From an uncultured Coriobacteriaceae bacterium (GTDB lineage: Bacteria > Actinomycetota > Coriobacteriia > Coriobacteriales > Eggerthellaceae), in contig CAMORQ010000120.1 of NCBI GenBank assembly GCA_946623915.1, positions 1 to 6,438 on the forward strand: DNA of 6,438 bases, given 5' to 3'. The notes beneath the pieces are model-generated. The model ran no database searches and was not told the origin of the DNA. It was given only the letters and a program-made list of their open reading frames with translations. This document shows, piece by piece, positions 1 through 5,262 of the stretch (positions are counted from its first letter, which is position 1; each line of letters begins with the position of its first letter). A program made the translations under genes and the position numbers.

Positions 1-60
1 CGAGCGCCTACCAGCGAAACAATCCAACAGTTCTGCCTGACAAGAACCGAGTCAAGGTGA
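1..60 (+). CDS. Possible 3' end of an upstream gene (partial)
   Basis: Reading from base 1, this frame is open for 19 codons and ends at TGA 58-60. The last residues would be TRTESR, with no recognisable motif. The stop overlaps the GTG at 57-59 as GTGA, which is the same junction seen between the aminotransferase and the ATPase at 1256-1259, so a translationally coupled upstream gene is plausible. Against it, the stretch is short, contains rare codons (AGA, AGG, TCA, ACA), and the aminotransferase frame is also open back to base 3. It may simply be intergenic sequence. Nothing can be said about function. Confidence 0.3.
   Translation, partial: RAPTSETIQQFCLTRTESR
54..60 (+). promoter_or_regulatory. 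Candidate Shine-Dalgarno for the alternative ATG at 72
   Basis: AAGGTGA resembles the anti-16S complement and lies 11 bases before ATG 72. It overlaps the GTG start at 57, so the two starts cannot both be served by it. For GTG 57 there is only a weak purine patch (about 42-48). The ribosome-site evidence favours ATG 72; protein similarity favours GTG 57. Confidence 0.4.
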
Positions 61-1259
61 TTTCGCATTTCATGGAATCGCGCTTGAGCGAGTCGTCTTC
101 GATTCGCGAAGCGTACGAGCGTGCTGAACGCCTGAAAACAGAATACGGAGCCGACGGTGTTTTCGATTTCAGCATTGGAAACCCCACTGCACCCTGCCCT
201 GCGGGGGTGAAGCAGGCCCTGGCCCAAACCCTCGAGCTTTCTGGCCCCGAAATCCATGGCTACATGCAGGATAGCGGCTACGGTGAAGTGCGCCAGACGG
301 TGGCTTCGTCGCTCAACGCTCGCTTCGGTTCCGCGTATACGGCAGACCATATTGTCATGACCACGGGTGCAGCGTGTGCGCTGAACGTGCTCATGCGGAC
401 TGTGCTCGATCCGGGCGATGAAGTGGTCGTGTTTGACCCGTGCTACCCGGCGTACAGCGTGTTTGCAGAAACCTTTCGGGCTCATCTGGTCAGGATTCCT
501 TTCGACCAGCAGACCATGCTTCCCGATCTTGTCGCGCTCGAGCGGGCGCTTACGGACAAGACCAAGATGGTTCTGGTCAATACGCCTCACAACCCCACGG
601 GGCTTGTATACCCTCGGGAGACGGCGGAAGGCATCGTCGAAGCCTTAAACGCGCAATGCGCGCAGACAGGTCAAGAGATCATGCTGGTTTCGGATGAGCC
701 CTATCGGGAACTCGTTTACGACGATGCAGAAAACCCCTGGTGGCCAGCACTGTATAAGAATACGGCCGTAGTCTATTCATGGAGCAAGGCCGCATCGGTG
801 GCCGGTGAGCGCATAGGATACCTGGCCGTATCCCCTGAAGTGCCCGACGCCGAGCTGGTTCTTCGTGGCGCACGGCGCTCTTTGGGCGAACTAGGATTTG
901 TGAACGCACCCGCGACGGCGCAGCGCATAGCGTGCGCGTGCGCTAACGACACCATCGACATCTCTTACTACGACCGCAACCGCCTGGCTCTCTACAACGG
1001 CTTGGTCGCGTGCGGGCTTTCCCCCTTGCGTGGCAACGGTGCGTTCTACCTGCTGCTTCCAGCGCCCGACGGCAACGAAGCGCAGTTTGTGGAGCGTCTT
1101 GCCGGGGAGCAGATCATAGCAGTGGCGGGCGCGTCGTTCGGGTGCCCAGGATACGTGCGGCTTTCGTATTGCGTGTCCCTTGAAACCATAGAGAACTCAC
1201 TGCCGCATTTCGCGGCAGTTGCTCGCGTGTACAGCGAAACGGAAGGAAATCGCTCGTGA
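57..1259 (+). CDS. PLP-dependent class I aminotransferase
   Basis: This 400-residue, fold-type I, cytosolic enzyme should move an amino group between an amino acid and a 2-oxo acid. Visible features: FSIGNPTAP near residues 38-46; the HNPTG motif at 178-182; SDEPYRE at 212-218, where Asp213 pairs with the PLP pyridine nitrogen and Tyr216 contacts the cofactor; SWSK at 241-244, with Lys244 as the Schiff-base lysine; GERIGY at 250-255; and FGCPGYVRLSYC at 361-372, where Arg368 should hold the substrate carboxylate. Length is normal for the family. The GTG start is chosen because relatives I recall begin with MIS followed by a similar helix. However, AAGGTGA at 54-60 is well placed for ATG 72, which would remove five residues. 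The gene overlaps the ATPase gene by four bases, so the two are probably co-translated. The amino-acid substrate is not readable; aspartate, alanine, aromatic or methionine transamination are all possible. There is no sign of damage. Confidence 0.93.
   Translation: MISHFMESRLSESSSIREAYERAERLKTEYGADGVFDFSIGNPTAPCPAGVKQALAQTLELSGPEIHGYMQDSGYGEVRQTVASSLNARFGSAYTADHIVMTTGAACALNVLMRTVLDPGDEVVVFDPCYPAYSVFAETFRAHLVRIPFDQQTMLPDLVALERALTDKTKMVLVNTPHNPTGLVYPRETAEGIVEALNAQCAQTGQEIMLVSDEPYRELVYDDAENPWWPALYKNTAVVYSWSKAASVAGERIGYLAVSPEVPDAELVLRGARRSLGELGFVNAPATAQRIACACANDTIDISYYDRNRLALYNGLVACGLSPLRGNGAFYLLLPAPDGNEAQFVERLAGEQIIAVAGASFGCPGYVRLSYCVSLETIENSLPHFAAVARVYSETEGNRS
1199..1219 (+). repeat. Inverted repeat near the 3' end of the aminotransferase gene
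   Basis: ACTGCCGC at 1199-1206 and its exact complement GCGGCAGT at 1212-1219 enclose a five-base loop. The stem is GC-rich and ends 36 bases before the ATPase start. It lies inside codons for SLPHFAAV, and no T-run follows, so it is not a classical terminator. It could slow the ribosome or influence mRNA processing between the two coupled genes, or could be a by-product of codon choice. Confidence 0.4.
1241..1259 (+). promoter_or_regulatory. Ribosome binding site and GTGA overlap start of the ATPase
   Basis: GGAAGGA at 1241-1247 lies eight bases before GTG 1256-1258. The GTG overlaps the aminotransferase stop TGA (1257-1259). This settles the ATPase start and indicates translational coupling of the two genes on one message. 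Confidence 0.8.
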
Positions 1260-2041
1260 ACGATATTGTGGTGGAAAACCTGTCGTTTGCCTACGAAGGT
1301 ACAGACAGGCTGATTCTCGACGGGATAAGCATGCACATTAACGAAGGAGACTTCGTGTGCCTGCTGGGTCAGTCCGGGTGCGGCAAGTCGACGTTTTTGC
1401 GTTTGCTTGCCGGGCTTGAGCATGCAACGTCGGGTTCCATAAAGATGGACGGCGAAGAAATAAAGGGAGCCGACCTGAACCGCAGCGTCGTGTTTCAGGA
1501 CTACGGGCTGTTTCCTTGGAAGACGGCAGGCGACAACATCCTGCTCGCGTTGCGCCAGCGCTATCCGCAGCGTTCGAAGAAAGAGCTTCGCGAAGTGGCG
1601 ATCGATATGCTTCAGCAGGTCGGACTGAATGCAGATGTGTATAAGAAGTATCCCAAGGAGCTATCGGGTGGCATGCAGCAGCGTTGCGCCATCGCACGTT
1701 CGTTCAGCATGGATCCGCCGGTGCTGCTCATGGACGAGCCGTTCGGCGCGCTCGACGCCGTGACGCGTGCGCGTCTTCAGGACATGCTTCTTTCGCTTTG
1801 GAACAACGAAAGTGAAAAGAAGACAGTGTTTTTCGTCACGCATGATGTGGAGGAGGCGCTGTTGCTCGCATCGCGCATCTTCGTGTTCGGGCAGTCCCCC
1901 AGCCATATCATCTTCGAGCGCACTATCGATCCCGCAGACAGGAGCACGCGCGAAACGCTCTACAAGTCAACGAAGGTGGCAGAGCTGCGCGAAGCCCTTA
2001 TTGCCAACATCAATCAAGATGTCATGTCGCGCATGGATTAG
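1256..2041 (+). CDS. ABC importer ATPase, SsuB/TauB/NrtD type
   Basis: This 261-residue cytosolic ATPase should power the importer whose binding protein and permease follow. All nucleotide-binding motifs are intact: Walker A GQSGCGKST at 38-46, Q-loop Gln81 in VVFQDYGLFPW, signature LSGGM at 136-140, Walker B VLLMDE at 156-161 with catalytic Glu161, D-loop GALD at 164-167 and H-loop His196 in VTHDVEEA. The LFPW sequence after the Q-loop and the THDVEEA ending are typical of the nitrate/sulfonate/taurine importer family. Length is normal, with no extra regulatory domain. The start is GTG 1256 behind a good ribosome site. The gene ends MSRMD at TAG 2039-2041, and a near copy of the last codons follows in frame. 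The transported substrate cannot be inferred from the ATPase. Confidence 0.95.
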   Translation: MNDIVVENLSFAYEGTDRLILDGISMHINEGDFVCLLGQSGCGKSTFLRLLAGLEHATSGSIKMDGEEIKGADLNRSVVFQDYGLFPWKTAGDNILLALRQRYPQRSKKELREVAIDMLQQVGLNADVYKKYPKELSGGMQQRCAIARSFSMDPPVLLMDEPFGALDAVTRARLQDMLLSLWNNESEKKTVFFVTHDVEEALLLASRIFVFGQSPSHIIFERTIDPADRSTRETLYKSTKVAELREALIANINQDVMSRMD

Positions 2042-2062
2042 ACCACGTCGCGCATGGAATAA
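2024..2062 (+). repeat. 21-base near-tandem duplication across the ATPase stop codon
   Basis: GTCGCGCATGGA occurs exactly at 2026-2037 and again at 2047-2058, 21 bases (seven codons) apart. The second copy is in the same frame, so it would read TTSRME followed by TAA 2060-2062 if the TAG at 2039-2041 were read through. This looks like a small duplication that either extended the gene end or left a back-up stop behind a newer TAG. Confidence 0.6.
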
Positions 2063-2074
2063 CCAAAAGTAACA

Positions 2075-2092
2075 ACGGATACCAGTATCCGT
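2075..2092. promoter_or_regulatory. Perfect palindrome upstream of the binding-protein gene (possible operator or hairpin)
   Basis: ACGGATAC at 2075-2082 and GTATCCGT at 2085-2092 are exact complements separated by CA. The 18-base element lies 51 bases before the binding-protein ATG, in the only sizeable gap inside the transporter cluster. As DNA it has the symmetry of a dimeric-repressor operator. As RNA the two-base loop is too tight, so the inner pairs would open and the stem would be shorter. I see no convincing -35/-10 pair beside it. Function is inferred only from symmetry and position. Confidence 0.5.
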
Positions 2093-2103
2093 AGGAACCG
2101 CTG

Positions 2104-2118
2104 AGGGCACAAGGCCCT
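2104..2118 (+). promoter_or_regulatory. Small hairpin in the leader of the binding-protein gene
   Basis: AGGGC at 2104-2108 and GCCCT at 2114-2118 can pair around the loop ACAAG. The hairpin ends 13 bases before the ribosome site and has no T-run. It could protect the 3' fragment of a processed message so that the binding protein is made in excess of the ATPase, as is common in ABC importer operons. This is an inference from position. Confidence 0.35.
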
Positions 2119-2131
2119 AAGCAAAAGAGAA

Positions 2132-2138
2132 AGGGAGA
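2132..2138 (+). promoter_or_regulatory. Ribosome binding site of the binding-protein gene
   Basis: AGGGAGA lies five bases before ATG 2144 in an A-rich, unstructured stretch. It fixes the start so that the Tat motif lies at residues 8-13. Confidence 0.7.
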
Positions 2139-2143
2139 CATCA

Positions 2144-3343
2144 ATGGAAAACAAGACACAGATGAGCCGCCGCGCCTTCGTTGGCCTCGGTGCAACCGCT
2201 GCGGCAAGCTTGGTGCTTGCCGGGTGCGCATCTTCGGGTGGCAGCTCTGCCGCTTCGAGCTCTGCTGCCGCCAGCTCTGCGGAAGCCTCCGCTGCCGCCA
2301 GCTCTGCGGAAGCCTCCGCTGCCGCTAGCTCTGCTGCCGCCAGCTCTGCCGCTGCGAGTGCTGCACCGGCTAACAGTGGCGGACTGACCAAGATCCGCCT
2401 GGCCTACGGTGGCGCCGGTCATATCACCACCGAGGTTGCCATGGACCAGGGGTATCTGGAAGAAGAGGGCATCGAAGTCGAATTCGTTCAGTTCGAAAAC
2501 AACGTGGACTGCTTCGCTGGCCTGTTCTCCGACAAGGTGGACGTTCTTGCTAGCCAGGGCACCAACATGCCCCTGCAGCAGATCGGCTCTGGCAACCCGC
2601 TCGTCATTTTCGGCCGCTACATGATGACGGGCTGCATGCCCATCGTGGCCAAGAAGGGCACGAAGTGGAACGGCCCCGAAGACCTGATCGGCAAGACGCT
2701 GGCATCGAGCGGCAACGAATACGCCGTCATGGGTCCGCTGCTGGACATGGGCTACAACCCCATCGAAGAGATTAACCTCATGGTTCTGAACAACCATGCT
2801 GACCGCCTGGAAGCCGTGCGCGCCGGCGAAGCCGACTACGCCATCGTGGGCACCTCCCAGAACTACAACGTGAGCCAGATGGACGACCTGGAAGTTATGG
2901 CCTATGAAAGCGACGTCACGCCCAACTACTCCTGCTGCGTGGCCGACTGCAACGCCGACTTCTTGGCTAACAACCGCGACGCTCTGAAGGGCCTGCTCCG
3001 CGCCTGGCTGCGCGCCCTTTCCTTCTACAACCGCAACAAGGATTACTGTATCGACCTGAACGCCAAGAACGTGAATTCCCCGCGCGAGTACATCGAAGTG
3101 TTCGCCAACAACGAGCATTACCGCATGAACGTCGACCCGGGCAAGAAGGTCGTCGAGCGCGCCTGGAACTGGATGGGCGAACTGGGCTTCCTGGACGAAG
3201 GCTGGGAAGGTATCGACCTGGATTCCCACATCGACACGAGCCTCTATGAAGAAGCTCTGGCCGAAGCAACCGAGAAGTACGGCGCCGAAGACCCCGATTT
3301 CTACAAGCAGGCAGCGGAGTTCTTCACCGAGTTCAACGCCTAA
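2144..3343 (+). CDS. Tat-exported lipoprotein, ABC substrate-binding protein (SsuA/THI5-like)
   Basis: This 399-residue protein should capture the importer's substrate outside the membrane. The N-terminus carries SRRAFVG at 8-14, a twin-arginine motif, then a hydrophobic stretch and the lipobox LAGC at 25-28, so Cys28 should be lipidated. Residues 29-80 are a Ser/Ala-rich linker with nine-residue repeats. The binding domain starts at about 82 with TKIRLAYGG; DQGYLEEEGIEVEFV at 101-115 is the usual early segment of NMT1/THI5-like and SsuA-like proteins, followed by the typical substrate-loop text VDVLASQGTNMP at 132-143. The mature domain has six cysteines, three clustered at 264, 265 and 269. 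Codons are much more uniform (AAC, AAG, CTG) than in neighbouring genes, suggesting strong expression. The permease begins four bases after the stop. The ligand is unknown; organosulfonates, nitrate-like anions, thiamine precursors or amino-acid derivatives are all compatible. Confidence 0.93.
   Translation: MENKTQMSRRAFVGLGATAAASLVLAGCASSGGSSAASSSAAASSAEASAAASSAEASAAASSAAASSAAASAAPANSGGLTKIRLAYGGAGHITTEVAMDQGYLEEEGIEVEFVQFENNVDCFAGLFSDKVDVLASQGTNMPLQQIGSGNPLVIFGRYMMTGCMPIVAKKGTKWNGPEDLIGKTLASSGNEYAVMGPLLDMGYNPIEEINLMVLNNHADRLEAVRAGEADYAIVGTSQNYNVSQMDDLEVMAYESDVTPNYSCCVADCNADFLANNRDALKGLLRAWLRALSFYNRNKDYCIDLNAKNVNSPREYIEVFANNEHYRMNVDPGKKVVERAWNWMGELGFLDEGWEGIDLDSHIDTSLYEEALAEATEKYGAEDPDFYKQAAEFFTEFNA
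2264..2350 (+). repeat. 27-base tandem repeat encoding the Ser/Ala linker
   Basis: Two adjacent 27-base units, 2264-2290 and 2291-2317, are identical and encode AAASSAEAS. A third, degenerate stretch from 2318 to 2350 continues the AAASS pattern without the Glu codon. Exact identity at the DNA level, including third positions, points to recent slippage or unequal recombination rather than protein-level selection alone. Repeat number may vary between strains, changing the distance between the lipid anchor and the binding domain. Confidence 0.85.
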
Positions 3344-3347
3344 AATC

Positions 3348-4109
3348 ATGAATAAGGTCACGGACTTCGTAAAACAGTACTGGATCACGGCCATCGTCTT
3401 TTTGGCGTTGGCCGCCCTGTACAAATATGCGACCGATGCGCATATGCTCGATCCGGTGCTGTTCCCTACGGTGGACAAGATCGGGGGCTCTATCAGCCGT
3501 AATCTGGATTCCATGCCTACGAACTTCGTTTCGTCCATGGGCATCCTGATACCGTCTCTGATCATTGGCGCGATCGTGGCCCTCGGGCTGGGGGTGCTTA
3601 TGGGTTTGCACCCCCGGTTCAGGAAGACGATCTATCCGCTCATCTACGCCATCAGCGTTATCCCGGCCATCCTGCTTTCGCCGTTTGCGCTGCACATGAT
3701 GCCAAACTTCTATTCGGCGTCCATTTTCCTGATCGTGTACGGGTCGATCTGGGCAACGCTGTTTTCTACGGTCAACGGCATCATGGCGATCGACAGGCGC
3801 TACTTCGACAACGCGGACACGCTGAGACTTTCGGGTTTGAAACGGCTGTGGCACGTAACCCTGCCATCGGCCATGCCCACCATTCTTGCCGGTATGGTCA
3901 CGTCGTTGCGCGGCGCGTTCCTCATGCTCTGCTTCGCTGAAATGTACGGATCCCAGTACGGCATGGGTTACTTCGTGAAGCGCAATGCCGACATGGGCCT
4001 GTTCGACAACATGTGGGCGGGCTTCATCTTCATGACGATCATCTTGGTGATCATCATGCAGGTGTTCGAGAGAATCAAGAACTACATTTTGCGCTGGACG
4101 ATCGATTAG
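3348..4109 (+). CDS. ABC importer permease, SsuC/TauC type
   Basis: This 253-residue inner-membrane protein forms the transport channel, presumably as a homodimer because no second permease is present. Hydrophobic segments are visible near residues 13-28, 62-87, 95-115, 122-145, 177-197 and 224-245. The cytoplasmic coupling loop that contacts the ATPase is recognisable as DNADTLRLSGLKRLWHVTLP at 154-173, with the conserved Gly163 and the LP pair at 172-173. It is followed by the AEMYGSQYGMGY stretch at 197-208, equivalent to the AE...GLGY segment of sulfonate and nitrate permeases. I start at ATG 3348, four bases after the binding-protein stop. The frame is open further upstream, but that part overlaps the binding-protein gene and encodes Ser/Pro/Arg-rich text unlike a permease. 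There is no clear ribosome binding site, so translation probably depends on reinitiation after the binding protein. Length is normal. Confidence 0.93.
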   Translation: MNKVTDFVKQYWITAIVFLALAALYKYATDAHMLDPVLFPTVDKIGGSISRNLDSMPTNFVSSMGILIPSLIIGAIVALGLGVLMGLHPRFRKTIYPLIYAISVIPAILLSPFALHMMPNFYSASIFLIVYGSIWATLFSTVNGIMAIDRRYFDNADTLRLSGLKRLWHVTLPSAMPTILAGMVTSLRGAFLMLCFAEMYGSQYGMGYFVKRNADMGLFDNMWAGFIFMTIILVIIMQVFERIKNYILRWTID

Positions 4110-4120
4110 GCAGGCGAGAA

Positions 4121-5209
4121 ATGAGTTCCGAGTTCGTTGACAATGCGTACAAAACCGGCGCGGGCCGCTACCTGCAAGAAAGAGGCGCGCTTTCCCTTTT
4201 GGGAAAGGAAGCGCTTCTGCTGGGAAACAAAGCCTTTGTGCTAGGCGGCCCGTGTTCCTATTCTCTCGTGCGCGACGCGGTGGAGTCCTCCCTGTCCACT
4301 GCGTCGGTGCCGTTCGAGGTTGCCATCTACGATGCCGCTCCGAATCGTGCAGACATGGCAGAGCTGGGCGACAAGGTTCGCTCGTCGGGCTGCGATGTCG
4401 TCGTGGGTGTAGGCGGCGGGCGGATGATGGACGCGGCCAAAGCTGTGGCTTGCAGCGCGTCGGTGCCTGTCGTCGAAGTGCCGACGAGCATGGCAACGTG
4501 CGCCGCCTATTCGCCGCTTTCGGTCATGTATTCCGCGGAAGGCGCGGCCGAAGGTGTGTGGCGGTTCACCCGCGAAATCGACGCCGTCATTGTGGACGTG
4601 GACGTAATGGCGAAGCAGCCACCACGCCTTGTGGCGGCCGGTATTCTGGATGCCATGGCGAAAGCAATCGAAATCGAGAACGGTGGGTCGGGCATCGCGT
4701 GCGAAGCCGGACAGGCTCAGCGTTTTGCCGCCTACCAATACGCGCGTGTGAACTACGACTTGCTCTGGCGCTTCGGTGCGCAGGCGTACCGCGACGCTGC
4801 AGCTGGGGAAGCGAGCGAGGCGGTCGAATGCGTCGCCTTCGCCAACATCGTGCTGACGGGCATGGTGAGTTCCCTGACCAGAGGATTTCACCAGACAGCG
4901 CATGCGCATCGACTCTACGACGGCCTGCGTACCTACTTCGGTCCCGAGGCGAAGCCGTGGTTGCATGGAGAGCTGGTGGCGATTGGCCTGCTTTTGCAGC
5001 TCGTGTACAACGGTGCCGCCGATCGTGTTTCGGAGCTGCGGGATTTCATGCAATCCATGAACATGCCGGTAACGTTGGGGCGGATCGGGGTCGCAAAAGA
5101 AGACCCCCGTTTCGCCGAGCTTTACGACTACGTGGCCCATACGGAATTCGTGCATGAAGGACCTCTGTGGCAGGAACGCATCGCCCAGGGATTCGACACG
5201 ATCGCATAA
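4121..5209 (+). CDS. Metal-dependent dehydrogenase, GldA fold, HcxA/YbdH-like (2-oxo acid reductase candidate)
   Basis: This 362-residue cytosolic enzyme should carry out NAD(P)H-linked oxidation/reduction with a bound divalent metal. The dinucleotide-binding text VVVGVGGGRMMDAAKA is at 93-108. The three metal ligands of glycerol dehydrogenase have clear counterparts: Asp177 in GILDAMAKA, His263 in AHAHRLYDGL and His282 in WLHGELVAIG. The segment ATCAAYSPLSVMY at 125-137 matches what I recall of E. coli YbdH/HcxA (ATCAAWTPLSVWY). Glycerol dehydrogenases instead have an Asp where this protein has Cys127. HcxA reduces 2-oxobutyrate and 2-oxoglutarate, so a 2-oxo acid is a better guess than glycerol. 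The start ATG 4121 lies 11 bases after the permease stop behind a modest site (AGGCGAG). The frame extends upstream into the permease gene, but no start there is credible. The gene is likely the last of the transporter operon. Exact substrate is uncertain; family assignment is secure. Confidence 0.88.
   Translation: MSSEFVDNAYKTGAGRYLQERGALSLLGKEALLLGNKAFVLGGPCSYSLVRDAVESSLSTASVPFEVAIYDAAPNRADMAELGDKVRSSGCDVVVGVGGGRMMDAAKAVACSASVPVVEVPTSMATCAAYSPLSVMYSAEGAAEGVWRFTREIDAVIVDVDVMAKQPPRLVAAGILDAMAKAIEIENGGSGIACEAGQAQRFAAYQYARVNYDLLWRFGAQAYRDAAAGEASEAVECVAFANIVLTGMVSSLTRGFHQTAHAHRLYDGLRTYFGPEAKPWLHGELVAIGLLLQLVYNGAADRVSELRDFMQSMNMPVTLGRIGVAKEDPRFAELYDYVAHTEFVHEGPLWQERIAQGFDTIA
4190..4207 (+). repeat. 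Hairpin inside the dehydrogenase gene
   Basis: CTTTCCC at 4190-4196 and GGGAAAG at 4201-4207 pair exactly around the loop TTTT. GCGC at 4187-4190 and GCGC at 4211-4214 could add an outer stem with a bulge. It lies about 70 bases into the gene, over codons for SLLGKE. It may pause translation or transcription, or be chance. Confidence 0.4.
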
Positions 5210-5216
5210 TTATAAG
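5205..5216 (+). promoter_or_regulatory. Weak -10-like AT-rich patch at the end of the dehydrogenase gene
   Basis: CATAAT at 5205-5210 and TATAAG at 5211-5216 are the most AT-rich sequence around the gap and resemble a -10 box. TTCGAC at 5192-5197 is the nearest -35-like word but lies too close to either for standard spacing. A promoter here would transcribe the whole leader and would separate the downstream gene from the transporter operon. Evidence is weak. Confidence 0.2.
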
Positions 5217-5235
5217 GCGGCCCGTTCTCCGGTAG

Positions 5236-5262
5236 AAGGAGGCGGGGCGCATGTTGCGCTAG
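5236..5262 (+). CDS. Candidate three-codon leader reading frame with perfect ribosome site
   Basis: AAGGAGG at 5236-5242 is a perfect Shine-Dalgarno sequence, better than that of any gene here. Eight bases later comes ATG 5251, then TTG, CGC and the stop TAG 5260-5262, giving the peptide MLR. It lies 80 bases before the start of the Cys/Met-metabolism gene and is not in its frame. The stop codon lies in the left arm of the hairpin at 5255-5287, so a ribosome here would block that hairpin. A minimal regulatory upstream frame is the natural reading; a chance purine run is the alternative. It contains no Cys or Met codon beyond the start. Confidence 0.35.
   Translation, partial: KEAGRMLR

Noticed and set aside
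930..943. Alternating purine-pyrimidine run GCGTGCGCGTGCGC
   Set aside because: It is explained by codons for Ala-Cys-Ala-Cys-Ala in the aminotransferase; a Z-DNA role would be speculation.
3246..3347. Upstream extension of the permease to ATG 3246
   Set aside because: It would overlap the binding-protein gene by about 100 bases and add Ser/Pro/Arg-rich residues that permeases of this family do not have; ATG 3348 gives a normal length.
2141..3565. Long antisense open frame of 474 codons opposite the binding-protein and permease genes
   Set aside because: It is opened by the strong codon bias of the + strand gene, reads as low-complexity Arg/Gly/Ser and Val/His-rich text, spans a gene boundary and shows no domain.
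4013..4120. Upstream extension of the dehydrogenase frame into the permease gene
   Set aside because: The extra residues are His/Asp-rich shadow sequence of the permease; ATG 4121 after the permease stop gives a 362-residue protein of normal family length.
4241..5157. Long overlapping frames on both strands within the dehydrogenase gene (4241-5155 minus, 4252-5157 plus)
   Set aside because: Both are Arg/His-rich shadows of a GC-rich gene with intact motifs in its own frame; neither has a recognisable domain.
57..5209. Taurine-to-isethionate pathway (taurine aminotransferase plus sulfoacetaldehyde reductase) as the cluster's role
   Set aside because: The importer type would fit, but the aminotransferase is class I rather than the class III taurine:pyruvate type, and the dehydrogenase has HcxA/GldA-type rather than SarD-type text; retained only as a remote possibility.
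5221..5246. Possible terminator hairpin after the dehydrogenase gene
   Set aside because: Only TTCT/AGAA plus a bulged CCC/GGG can pair, and no T-run follows, so it does not meet the pattern of an intrinsic terminator.
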